Of a stretch of 64,000 nucleotides of DNA, positions 32,880 through 40,340 are shown piece by piece. The notes under the pieces are model-generated. The model was given only the letters and a program-made list of their open reading frames with translations, was not told the origin of the DNA and searched no databases. The number at the start of each line of letters is the position of its first letter. Position 1 is the stretch's first letter. Source of the DNA: Bradyrhizobium algeriense (GTDB taxonomy: Bacteria; Pseudomonadota; Alphaproteobacteria; Rhizobiales; Xanthobacteraceae); contig NZ_PYCN01000006.1 in NCBI RefSeq assembly GCF_003062295.1, positions 186,001-250,000 on the forward strand. Direction: 5' to 3'. A program made the translations under genes and the position numbers.

Positions 32880-33559
32880 GCGCCGTCCTCCAGCGTATTC
32901 CAGCCTGCAAAATGGATGATGGACGCGGACGGGCCCATTGCGCCTCAAATCTTTGCGCTTCGCCGGGCTTTTCCGGCCAAAAAGCCGCGAACAGGCACGA
33001 TTGCCGCATCGAGCCCGGCCTCGCGCCCCCTCATTTCCGGACGGAATTTGCTGGGTTGCCATGGCATTTCGAGCGCGAAAGAGGGCCTCGGCCGTCCCCA
33101 ACCCGGTTCGGCTCTTCACCACTTAGTAACGGCACTTAGCGTTAAGAAAGCGTTGATGATCGGCTGCGAGTTTTGTGCGCTTCTATAGCGTTTTTGAGTG
33201 AAGTGGGTCCCGCATAGCAATCAAGTTTACGCAGATTGCGTAGACTTATCTGCGGTAGAAAACGCGTCAAAACAAGAATCTAGAGCTTCGGTTCTGATTC
33301 GATCAGAACCGAAGCTCTATACACTTGAATATCGGTGATGCGCGCTGCACACACTCGCTCAAAATGCGAGATGGAACCCGGCCATCGCATTGCGCGGGCG
33401 CAAGGTAAAGGAATAGTAAATGGCATTGTCGCTTAAGACATCATGTTGCCATTCCCTTGCCCGGTTTGAGTTTAAAAAATGGCTTCTGGTTCGTTCGCAT
33501 CTGCTGGTATTGATTCGAAGCGTCAACGCGCCCTTCCCGTGCCCAGGGCCAACGCCGAC
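32880..33559. other. Divergent region between rsmH and the amidase gene; no mraZ
   Basis: About 680 bp with no convincing gene if the amidase starts at 33560. It should carry the main promoter of the dcw cluster on the minus strand and that of the amidase on the plus strand. A CtrA-like near match (TTAAGAAAGCGTTGA, 33142-33156, one mismatch to TTAA-N7-TTAA) lies about 263 bp before rsmH, and a strong palindrome is at 33281-33319. No MraZ-like reading frame is present. Confidence 0.5.
33281..33319. repeat. Perfect 18-bp inverted repeat bounded by TAGAGC/GCTCTA
   Basis: Arms TAGAGCTTCGGTTCTGAT and ATCAGAACCGAAGCTCTA with a 3-base loop. Together with the flank CGCGTCAAAACAAGAATC it resembles a dispersed element I recall from Bradyrhizobium. 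Its terminal hexamers match those of the repeat at 57597-57747. It could equally work as a bidirectional terminator. Confidence 0.8.
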
Positions 33560-34348
33560 ATGAAGACCTTTACCCCGGATTCCTCGATCGCATCCGACGT
33601 CATTCCGTCCCCGAACCATGGCGACCGCAACAAGGGCCGCCTCGCCGACATGATCCTGCTGCACTACACCGGCATGCCGGATGTGGAGGGCGCGATCGCC
33701 CAGCTCTGCACCCCCGGCACCGATGTATCGGCGCATTACATCGTGCTGGAAGACGGCCGCATCGTGCAATGCGTGCCGGAAGCCAAGCGCGCCTGGCACG
33801 CCGGGGTATCCTCCTGGGCCGGCGAGGAAGACATCAATTCCTGCTCGATAGGGATCGAGATCATCAATCGCGGTCACGACTGGGGCTATCCGGATTTCCC
33901 GCTGCGCCAGATCGCCGCCGTGATCGCGCTGTGCCGCGGCATCATGCTCCGCCGCAAGATACAATCGCATCGCGTGCTTGCGCATTCCGATGTCGCCCCG
34001 GCGCGCAAAAGAGATCCCGGCGAAAAGTTTCCATGGCATTCGCTGGCCAATTCCGGCGTCGGCCATTGGGTGCAGCCGGCGCCGATCGTGCGCAGCGAAA
34101 CGCTCAAGCTCGGCAGCATCAGCGACGACGTCGCCGGGCTACAGGCGGCGCTTGCCAAATACGGCTACAAGATCCCGACCCACGGCAAGTTTGACGGCCC
34201 GACCATGGAAGTGGTCACCGCATTTCAGCGCCACTTCCGTCCCGAGCGCGTCGACGGGATCGCCGATCACTCGACCATCAGCACGCTGCACGCGCTGCTG
34301 TCGAGCCTGCCGCCGGAAGCGATGACGACGGTGGTCGCGGCGAGGTAA
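33560..34348 (+). CDS. N-acetylmuramoyl-L-alanine amidase (type 2) with peptidoglycan-binding domain
   Basis: Zinc amidase of the AmpD/AmiD fold that cuts the bond between MurNAc and L-Ala in wall fragments. The amidase_2 domain (about residues 15-165) shows DMILLHYTGMPDVEGAI (first zinc His), VSAHYIVLEDGRIVQCVPE and HAGVSSWAGEEDINSCSIGI, and then VLAHSDVAPARKRDPGEKFP with the second His and Asp. A PG_binding_1 domain follows (LGSISDDVAGLQAALAKYGY). No signal peptide is seen, which favours a cytoplasmic recycling role like AmpD. The frame extends to an ATG at 33479 (27 extra residues); 33560 (MKTFTPDSS) is preferred because homologues, from memory, begin there. Divergent from the dcw cluster. 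Confidence 0.88.
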   Translation: MKTFTPDSSIASDVIPSPNHGDRNKGRLADMILLHYTGMPDVEGAIAQLCTPGTDVSAHYIVLEDGRIVQCVPEAKRAWHAGVSSWAGEEDINSCSIGIEIINRGHDWGYPDFPLRQIAAVIALCRGIMLRRKIQSHRVLAHSDVAPARKRDPGEKFPWHSLANSGVGHWVQPAPIVRSETLKLGSISDDVAGLQAALAKYGYKIPTHGKFDGPTMEVVTAFQRHFRPERVDGIADHSTISTLHALLSSLPPEAMTTVVAAR

Positions 34349-34369
34349 ATTGTTTGCGGGTGCTCTCAA

Positions 34370-34453
34370 CGTCATTGCGAGCGCAGCGAAGCAATCCATA
34401 GCGCCACAAGCTGAGACATGGATTGCTTCGTCGCTACGCTCCTCGCAACGACG
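34370..34453. repeat. Dispersed palindromic repeat, CGTCATTGCGAG type, copy 3
   Basis: Left arm CGTCATTGCGAGCGCAGCGA...AGCAATCCAT, right arm ATGGATTGCTTCG...CTCGCAACGACG. It occupies the whole gap between the convergent amidase and sigma-factor genes, ending 1 bp before the latter's stop codon, where it may serve as a shared terminator. Confidence 0.78.
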
Positions 34454-34454
34454 G

Positions 34455-35696
34455 TTAGAGCCGATCCATCTCTGCGATCCGCCGCGCATAAAATCGCCGT
34501 AGCGGCTCGAGTTGCGTCGCGGCCGTCGCGGCCTGATACGCCTCGCGCGCCGCGTCACGCCGGCCCAGCCTGCGCAGCAAGTCAGCGCGCACCGCCGGCA
34601 GCAGCTCATAACCCTTCAGCCCGCCGCGCGCCTCCAGCGCATCGATCAGGTCGAGCGCCCGCGCCGGCCCGTCGACCATCGACACTGCGGCGGCGTGGTT
34701 GAGTTCGATCACCGGCGACGGGCTGATCCGCAGCAGCACTTCATAGAGGCCGGCGATCTGCCGCCAGTCGGTATCCTTGTAACTCGGCGCACGCGCATGC
34801 AGCGCGGCGATGGCTGCCTGCACCGCATAGGATTGCGGCCGCCCCGGCATCCGCAGCGCGTCTTCGACGAGTTGCAAACCCTCCGATATCTGCCCGCGAT
34901 CCCACAGCATCCGGTCCTGCTCTTCGAGCAGCACGATGTCGCCGCCTGCGGTCTCGCGGCCGGCGCGGCGCGAATCGTGCAGCAGCAGCAGGGCCAGCAA
35001 TCCCTTGATCTCGCTACGTCCCGGCATCAGCGCGTCGAGCAGCCGCGCCAGCCGGATGGCTTCGCGCGCCAGATCAGGCCGCATCAGATCTTCGCCTGAT
35101 GTCGCCGCATAGCCTTCGGTGAACACGAGATAGATCACGGCGAGCACCCCGCGCAGCCGCGGCTCCAGCGCATCGCGCTCCGGCACCTCATAGGGAATGC
35201 CGGCAAGACGGATTTTCTGCTTGGCCCGCAACAGGCGCTGCGCCATCGCGTCTTCGCCTGCGAGGAACGCGCGCGCGACCTGCGCAGTCGTGAGGCCACA
35301 GACGGTACGCAGCGTGAGCGCGACCTGAACCTCGGCGGCAAAGGACGGATGGCAGCAGGTGAAGATCAGCCGCAGCATGTCGTCGTCGAGCGCGTTGTCG
35401 GCATCCTCGCATGGCGCGGACGCGTTGAGCAGGATTTCGCGCGTCAGCTCCTGCTGCTTGCCGCGAAGCGTGACGTTGCGGCGAATGCGATCGATCGCCT
35501 TGTTGCGCCCGACATTGACCAGCCACGCCCGCGGATTGGACGGCAGGCCAGCATTGGACCAGCGCTCCAGCGCCACCGCGAATGCGTCCTGCAGTGCATC
35601 CTCGGCGAGATCAAAATCGCCGACGAGGCGGATCAGGGTCGCCAGCGCCCTGCCCGCCTCGTCGCGAAATATCTTTTCGACCTCAACCGGGGTCAT
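34455..35696 (-). CDS. ECF RNA polymerase sigma factor, ECF42-like with C-terminal extension
   Basis: Extracytoplasmic-function sigma factor of 413 residues. The sigma-2 region is LATLIRLVGDFDLAEDALQD (residues about 17-36) with AWLVNVGRNKAIDRIRR. The sigma-4 region is LTLRTVCGLTTAQVARAFLA plus MAQRLLRAKQKIR. A roughly 230-residue TPR/SnoaL-like extension follows (LAVIYLVFTEGYAATSGEDL, ELNHAAAVSMVDGPARALDL), which is characteristic of the ECF42 group. That group is usually linked to YCII/DGPF-domain proteins rather than to an anti-sigma factor, and such a gene lies just upstream here (39 nt). The C-terminal domain is thought to take over regulation. Its target promoters are unknown. Confidence 0.9.
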   Translation of the reverse strand: MTPVEVEKIFRDEAGRALATLIRLVGDFDLAEDALQDAFAVALERWSNAGLPSNPRAWLVNVGRNKAIDRIRRNVTLRGKQQELTREILLNASAPCEDADNALDDDMLRLIFTCCHPSFAAEVQVALTLRTVCGLTTAQVARAFLAGEDAMAQRLLRAKQKIRLAGIPYEVPERDALEPRLRGVLAVIYLVFTEGYAATSGEDLMRPDLAREAIRLARLLDALMPGRSEIKGLLALLLLHDSRRAGRETAGGDIVLLEEQDRMLWDRGQISEGLQLVEDALRMPGRPQSYAVQAAIAALHARAPSYKDTDWRQIAGLYEVLLRISPSPVIELNHAAAVSMVDGPARALDLIDALEARGGLKGYELLPAVRADLLRRLGRRDAAREAYQAATAATQLEPLRRFYARRIAEMDRL

Positions 35697-35735
35697 CTGG
35701 TTTACCGCTTCGAGCCCGGAATGACGGCTTCGCCG

Positions 35736-36086
35736 TCAGTCATAAATCATGACCGGCCTGACCTCGATGGAACCCGACTTGGCGCCGGGAATGCGCGCGG
35801 CAATGCCGAGGGCCGTGTCGAGATCCTTGGCCTCGACCAGATAATAGCCGCCGAGTTGCTCGCGCGTCTCCGCGAATGGACCATCCGTGGTCAGCATCTT
35901 GCCGTCGCGAACCCGCACCGTGGTCGCGGTCGTCGTCGGCTGCAAACCGTCGCCGGCCTTGAAATGGCCGCTCTGAACGATGGACTGGGTGAATGCGCCG
36001 TAGTCGGCGGTCACTTGCTTCCGCTCGGCAGGGCCCATTTTGCCGATTTCGGCTTCGTTCTGATAGATCAACAGCAGGTACTGCAT
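35736..36086 (-). CDS. YCII/DGPF-domain protein
   Basis: A 116-residue protein of the YciI family (ferredoxin-like alpha/beta fold). It begins MQYLLLIYQNEAEIGKMGPA and contains FTQSIVQSGHFKAGDGLQPT, the DGPF motif in MLTTDGPFAETREQLGGYYL, and VEAKDLDTALGIAARIPGAK. The biochemical role is unknown; family members occur next to ECF42 sigma factors and are thought to belong to their regulon or signalling. The frame is open to 36239, but the ATG at 36086 has a GGGAGT site about 7 nt upstream and gives the conserved start. It lies 39 nt upstream of the sigma gene, so the two are probably one operon. Confidence 0.88.
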   Translation of the reverse strand: MQYLLLIYQNEAEIGKMGPAERKQVTADYGAFTQSIVQSGHFKAGDGLQPTTTATTVRVRDGKMLTTDGPFAETREQLGGYYLVEAKDLDTALGIAARIPGAKSGSIEVRPVMIYD

Positions 36087-36213
36087 CTCATTACTCCCAT
36101 TGTTCGGCTGGATCGCCGACACCCAGTCGAACGGGCCTCCCGCAAAACGACATCGTCCCGGAAATTTATTTCTGGCGGGAGGGCGACCCCTCCAGGAGGG
36201 AGGATTTTGTAAC

Positions 36214-36645
36214 TCAAGACTTCCCGCCGACCTCTGCAAGCTTCCGCTTCAACTCCCTGACTTCCTCAAACCGCTTCGTCACGTCGCGCATGACCGCCAC
36301 GGTGCCCGCCACCTGCTGCGACTCGTCTCGCAGCAACACGATGGTAAACTCGACCGAGATGCGCCGTCCGGCCCTGGTCAGCGCAGGCACCGACAGCAAA
36401 TCGCCGTGATCGTAGCGGCTTGTTCCCGTCTCCATCGTATGACGAAAGCCGGCCCAGTGCCGTGCGCGCAAATTCTCAGGGACGATCAGGTCAAGCGATT
36501 GGCCGATGGTCTCTCCCGCCGGGAATCCAAAAATCCGCTCCGCGCCGGGATTCCAGAATGTGATGCGTCCGTCGCGATCGGTCGCGATGATCGCGTCGGA
36601 GGCGCTGTGCAGCAGGCTTTCACCAAGACCGGCAGGAATATTCAT
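36214..36645 (-). CDS. Stand-alone PAS-domain protein
   Basis: A 143-residue protein that is a single PAS/PAC unit. LLHSASDAIIATDRDGRITF, WNPGAERIFGFPAGETIGQS and LDLIVPENLRARHWAGFRHT form the PAS core; VEFTIVLLRDESQQVAGTVA and VMRDVTKRFEEVRELKRKLA form the PAC strand and start of a coiled coil. No kinase, cyclase or DNA-binding domain follows, so it is a sensor module that must act on a partner, or a truncated sensor. The ligand is unknown. It is 127 nt upstream of the YCII gene on the same strand and divergent from rnpB. Confidence 0.82.
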   Translation of the reverse strand: MNIPAGLGESLLHSASDAIIATDRDGRITFWNPGAERIFGFPAGETIGQSLDLIVPENLRARHWAGFRHTMETGTSRYDHGDLLSVPALTRAGRRISVEFTIVLLRDESQQVAGTVAVMRDVTKRFEEVRELKRKLAEVGGKS

Positions 36646-36738
36646 CGCGTGTCACCGCTACTCTTCCGCTACATCAAATGCCGCCGCGCCGCGTCTGTCA
36701 AAATTGCACGCATGGAACCGATTAACCATCGCTTTCCC

Positions 36739-36767
36739 TTGACGCGGCGCACCGAAATCCCCATTCG
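36739..36767 (+). promoter_or_regulatory. Putative rnpB promoter
   Basis: TTGACG (36739-36744), a 17-bp spacer, then CATTCG (36762-36767), placing transcription start near the 5' end of the RNase P RNA at about 36775. The -35 is close to the sigma-70 consensus. The -10 is weak. Confidence 0.45.
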
Positions 36768-36774
36768 TAAGGCG

Positions 36775-37186
36775 TCAGTCGGCCGGACGGCCGCTCCCGC
36801 TATGGTCGAAAGGCTGCGGGGGAGGAAAGTCCGGGCTCCATCGACATACGGTGCCGGATAACGTCCGGCGGGGGCAACCCCAGGGAAAGTGCCACAGAGA
36901 ACGAACCGCTCCGTCTTCGGACGGAGCAAGGGTGAAAAGGTGCGGTAAGAGCGCACCGCGTATCCGGCAACGGAAACGGCATGGCAAACCACACCGGGAG
37001 CAAAACCGAATAGGGATGGCAACGCGGAAAGTTCGCTTTCGGGTGATAACTCCGCAGGGCGATGTCAGGCTCGCCGTCCGGGTAGGTTGCTCGAGGCCAT
37101 GTGCAAACATGGTCCCAGAGGAATGGCCGTCACGTACCATTCGCAAGAATGGTGCCCTACAGAACCCGGCTTACAGGCTGGCTGAT
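36775..37186 (+). ncRNA. rnpB: RNase P RNA (bacterial type A)
   Basis: Catalytic RNA of RNase P, which removes tRNA 5' leaders. It is identified by the universally conserved 5' segment GAGGAAAGTCCGGGCTCC (36822-36839), the 3' partner ACAGAACCCGGCTTA (37158-37172), which together form P4, and CACAGAGAACGAACCGC in between. The ends pair as helix P1: CAGTCGGCC near 36776-36784 with GGCTGGCTG near 37175-37183. The length of about 412 nt is normal. The exact 5' and 3' ends are estimated from P1. It is followed by a terminator hairpin. Confidence 0.95.
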
Positions 37187-37226
37187 GCTCTAAAGTGTTT
37201 TCGAGCGAGTAGAAAGCGATGAGAAT

Positions 37227-37258
37227 GAGGGGTTCGGCGCAAACACGCCGGACCCCTC
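37227..37258 (+). terminator. Terminator after rnpB
   Basis: A 13-bp stem, GAGGGGTTCGGCG and CGCCGGACCCCTC (one G-T pair), with a 6-base loop CAAACA, about 40 nt after the RNase P RNA. No strong U-run follows. Confidence 0.65.
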
Positions 37259-37283
37259 GCCATTTGCAGTCTTGTTCAGAACC

Positions 37284-37380
37284 GTAGCCCGCATGAGCGT
37301 AGCGACATGCGGGACGGCTTTGGAGACCGTGAGCGATTGGCGAGAGTTGTCCCGGATATCGCTTCGCTCATCCGGGCTAC
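37284..37380. repeat. Palindromic repeat, GTAGCCCG...CGGGCTAC type, copy 1
   Basis: Left arm GTAGCCCGCATGAGCGTAGC, right arm ATCGCTTCGCTCATCCGGGC followed by TAC. It lies between the rnpB terminator and the end of a hydrolase gene. A second copy is at 39302-39424. Confidence 0.7.
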
Positions 37381-37405
37381 AGGTGTCGAACAAGGCGCGA
37401 CGATC

Positions 37406-38134
37406 TCAATCGCGTCCCGCCTCCGCGATCGCCTGCGCCAGCCGCGCCGGGTTGCTGAAAAACATTTCGTGGCTGCCGTCGCACTCGACCAAACGAAACA
37501 GGCCCAGCCGTTCCGACAACCGCGGATGCCATGGCATGCTGTGCGGCAGGGCGATGTCCTGCCGGCAATTGACATAGGATTTTCCGATCGGCAGTTCCGC
37601 CAACGCATGCTTCAGCGTGATCCTGTCGGTGAACGTCTTGTACGGATGCAGATTGAGTTTGGCGAAGGCGGATTTCGCCAGTTCAAGGTCGGCGTCGTTG
37701 ATGAAGGCATCGCGCCAGATTTCGAACGGCAGCATCACGGCGCCCTTGTTGGCGGCGGCCACCGCATCGAACAGGCCGACATAGTGCGGCGGCACCATGT
37801 CGTTGAGGCATTGCCCGTCCAGCGGAACGAAGGCGTTGACATAGACGAGGCGTCTGATCCTGTCCGTCAGGCGGTCAGCGACGCCCGAAATCACCATGCC
37901 TCCATAGGAATGGCCGACCAGACGGACGTCGCGCAGATCGTTCGCTTCGATGTAGGTGACAACCGACGAGATCGCCTGCTCGAGGCCAATCTTCTCGCGA
38001 TCATCATCCCTGTTGTTGCCGGCCACCGTCGGGCAATGCACGACGTGGCCGCTGTTTCGCAGATGTCCAGCCACCACTTCCATTTCAGCGCCGGTGTGCC
38101 ACGCGCCGTGAACCAGTACGTAAGTGTCTGCCAT
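37406..38134 (-). CDS. Alpha/beta hydrolase, first of two paralogues
   Basis: A 242-residue alpha/beta-hydrolase fold protein of the small esterase group that includes plant methylesterases and bacterial EstC. The oxyanion strand is YVLVHGAWHTGAEM, and the nucleophile elbow GHSYGG supplies the catalytic Ser. YVNAFVPLDGQCLNDMVPPH carries a candidate acid region, and the C-terminal ECDGSHEMFFSNP carries the likely catalytic His. There is no signal peptide. The substrate is unknown. It closely resembles the gene at 39445-40161 (compare HSYGGMVISGVADR with HSYGGMVATGVADR), and an AraC regulator lies between them on the same strand. Confidence 0.85.
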   Translation of the reverse strand: MADTYVLVHGAWHTGAEMEVVAGHLRNSGHVVHCPTVAGNNRDDDREKIGLEQAISSVVTYIEANDLRDVRLVGHSYGGMVISGVADRLTDRIRRLVYVNAFVPLDGQCLNDMVPPHYVGLFDAVAAANKGAVMLPFEIWRDAFINDADLELAKSAFAKLNLHPYKTFTDRITLKHALAELPIGKSYVNCRQDIALPHSMPWHPRLSERLGLFRLVECDGSHEMFFSNPARLAQAIAEAGRD

Positions 38135-38251
38135 TCCGGTCTCCCCTCGATTTCGGAAAATCGAACCTTGATAGAGACGGCGTCTCGTCCCCGATGGCCG
38201 GATCCGGCCAGCGTCATCGGCGATTTACGCCAAGGGGATTACAACAAGGCT

Positions 38252-39217
38252 TTAGCGCTGCCGTCGGAACGCTCCAGGCGTCAGGCCGAGATACCTGCGG
38301 CATTGGCGGATGAAATGGGATGGGTCGGACAGGCCGACGCGCAGCCCGATGCCGCCAACGCTGATGCGATCGAACCGCGGCTCGCTCAACATTCGGCGCG
38401 CCGCCGCCATCCGGCAATCGTTGAGCAGCCCGCTGAACGTCAGGCCCGCTTTGTTGAGGCAGCGGTGCAAGGTCCGCTCCGAGACACGCAACTCCTCCGC
38501 CACCGCCACCGCCGTCAGTCCCGGCTCGGCGTAGCGCAGCCTGATGGCACAGCCGATCTGGTCCAGAAGTCTTGCGGCATCGCGCTGCTCGGCGGGCGTG
38601 GCCGGAATCTCGCTGCCGAACCCAAGCGCCAACAGCGCGCCGAGTTGGTCAGTCAAGACGCGCGCCGGCAGCGGCCGGTCCGTGGCGAGCTGGGGAGTTA
38701 GCTGGCAGGCAAATGCGCTGAGCGCCGCGCCCCAGCCGGCGCGTCCGTCGATGCGCTGCCCGATGCGCCGCTCGGGATCTGATATCCACGATTCGACCCA
38801 GTGGATCGGCAGCTCCAGCGACAGCGTGTCCGCATTCACCGGAAAGTTGAATTCATAGCAGCGCCGGGAATCCAGCAGCACCAGATCCATCGGCCGCATC
38901 CGCGACGCGTGACCGTTCTGCATCACCGTCCAGTCGTTGTCGGTCTTGCACAGCAGGTAATAGAAGTTGGCCGCGCTGCGCGCGACACTGGCTTTGCGGC
39001 GGTAGACGTGCTGCGCCGATCCCTGCACGCGGTTGATGCCGATGGTGTCGAGTTGCCCGCGCTGAACGGAGCAGTCGAAGCCCGATCGAACCTGCGTCGT
39101 GATATCCATTTCGAGAAAACATTCGCAGACGGCGCCGATCCAATAGTCGAGGCGTCGTTCCGGCTCGACCGAGCCAGTCGACCACGTCTCGATGCCCGTC
39201 GTCGTTCTGGCCGCCAT
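38252..39217 (-). CDS. AraC-family transcriptional regulator
   Basis: A 321-residue regulator. The N-terminal half is of the AraC-ligand-binding type (AraC_binding_2: HVYRRKASVARSAANFYYLL, MRPMDLVLLDSRRCYEFNFP). The C-terminal 100 residues hold two helix-turn-helix units (TAVAVAEELRVSERTLHRCL, and ISVGGIGLRVGLSDPSHFIR) ending RYLGLTPGAFRRQR. The frame is open to 39415, but the ATG at 39217 is preceded by GGAGGG at about 8 nt. It lies 117 nt upstream of one alpha/beta hydrolase and about 230 nt downstream of the other, both on the same strand, so it probably controls one or both. Confidence 0.9.
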   Translation of the reverse strand: MAARTTTGIETWSTGSVEPERRLDYWIGAVCECFLEMDITTQVRSGFDCSVQRGQLDTIGINRVQGSAQHVYRRKASVARSAANFYYLLCKTDNDWTVMQNGHASRMRPMDLVLLDSRRCYEFNFPVNADTLSLELPIHWVESWISDPERRIGQRIDGRAGWGAALSAFACQLTPQLATDRPLPARVLTDQLGALLALGFGSEIPATPAEQRDAARLLDQIGCAIRLRYAEPGLTAVAVAEELRVSERTLHRCLNKAGLTFSGLLNDCRMAAARRMLSEPRFDRISVGGIGLRVGLSDPSHFIRQCRRYLGLTPGAFRRQR

Positions 39218-39301
39218 GGCCCTGCCCTCCGCGATCGACGTCGACCACCGGTTCGCCAGCTTGTTGGGCGAACGGTGGAGAGTCAATCCTCGGAGACACC
39301 T

Positions 39302-39424
39302 CGTAGCCCGGATGGAGCGCAGCGCAATCCGGGGACCGACGTCGTCCCGGACGCCGTAATCAAATATACGACGAGGCTTTGGCGTGCAGAGCCCCCGGAT
39401 TTCGCTGCGCTCCATCCGGGCTAC
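39302..39424. repeat. Palindromic repeat, GTAGCCCG...CGGGCTAC type, copy 2
   Basis: Left arm GTAGCCCGGATGGAGCGCAG, right arm TTTCGCTGCGCTCCATCCGG followed by GCTAC, with about 70 bp between them. It separates the AraC gene from the second hydrolase. Confidence 0.75.
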
Positions 39425-39444
39425 GCAGCTACAGAGCGACGCAA

Positions 39445-40161
39445 CTACGCAGCGATCTCTTGCAACAGCGCCATCAACGCTTCCGGCGCGGTGACGTTCG
39501 GCGAATGACTGGCGTCGATCTCGTAATAGCTCCAGGCGGGATCGTTCTTCGTCATCCTGGCGAACGGGCCGAATGTGTCAGCCGGGGTGATGCGCGTGGC
39601 GTAGATATAGCTGCGTGGCAGGGTCAGCGCGCCGGCCTGCAGCTTGAGCCTGGTCTCGAAACATTTGATCGGCATGTTGACGCGACGCGCCGTCAGCCAT
39701 TCGACGTCCGCAGGCGAAGTATCCGGCGGCGTCGGATTCGGCGGCACCCGCCAGCCGTCGCCACTCTTCAACAGTTCCTGTATCCGCGGCCGGTCCGCCT
39801 CGTACAAATCGAGCAGCGACTGTCCATCGTTGGGCACAAAGGCATCGACGTAGATCAACTGCTTGACCTTGTCGCGCGCACGGTCGGCGACGCCGGTCGC
39901 GACCATGCCGCCATAGCTGTGCCCGATCAGCGCGATGTCGCGAAGATCCTCGTACCTGATGACGTTCAGTACGTCCTCAATATGCGAATCCAGGTCGATC
40001 GCTGGGTTGGCCAGATGCGCGCGCTCGCCAAGGCCGGTGTAGGTCGGAGTGATCAGCCGATGCCCGGCCGCCTGCATCAGCGGGTGCATCTTCTTCCAGG
40101 CCCAGCCTGCGGACCAGGCACCGTGACAGACGAGAAAGGTTTTCGAAGGAGCTGTACTCAT
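39445..40161 (-). CDS. Alpha/beta hydrolase, second paralogue
   Basis: A 238-residue alpha/beta hydrolase. Motifs: TFLVCHGAWSAGWAWKKMHP (oxyanion), IALIGHSYGGMVATGVADRA (nucleophile Ser in GHSYGG), IYVDAFVPNDGQSLLDLYEA, and YYEIDASHSPNVTAPEALMA (catalytic His in SHSPN). It is soluble, with no signal peptide, and the substrate is unknown. The frame is open to 40242, but the ATG at 40161 gives the family-like start MSTAPSKTFLVCHG with GGAAAC about 8 nt upstream. It is paralogous to 37406-38134, which suggests duplication around the AraC gene. Confidence 0.86.
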   Translation of the reverse strand: MSTAPSKTFLVCHGAWSAGWAWKKMHPLMQAAGHRLITPTYTGLGERAHLANPAIDLDSHIEDVLNVIRYEDLRDIALIGHSYGGMVATGVADRARDKVKQLIYVDAFVPNDGQSLLDLYEADRPRIQELLKSGDGWRVPPNPTPPDTSPADVEWLTARRVNMPIKCFETRLKLQAGALTLPRSYIYATRITPADTFGPFARMTKNDPAWSYYEIDASHSPNVTAPEALMALLQEIAA

Positions 40162-40252
40162 CGGGCCGTTTCCATGATGATGTTGTTGAAGGCTTGGATT
40201 GCGATAGTACCTGTCTGTTCCATCGTGTAAACGTCGCCGCAAATTTCAATAT

Positions 40253-40328
40253 CGTCATTCCGGGATAGTCCGAAGGACCAGACCCGGAATCTCGAGATTC
40301 CGGGTTCGCTTCGCGCCCCGGAATGACG
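40253..40328. repeat. Palindromic repeat, CGTCATTCCGGG type
   Basis: The outer arms CGTCATTCCGGG and CCCCGGAATGACG enclose an inner inverted repeat CCCGGAATCTCGAGATTCCGGG. It ends 12 bp before the TTG start of the permease gene, so that gene's promoter and leader run through it. I recall the family as common in Bradyrhizobium intergenic DNA. Confidence 0.78.
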
Positions 40329-40340
40329 GGGGGATGAAGA

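Noticed and set aside
33359..34066. Minus-strand frame over the amidase gene
   Set aside because: It is the reverse shadow of a gene with clear amidase motifs and has no ribosome binding site.
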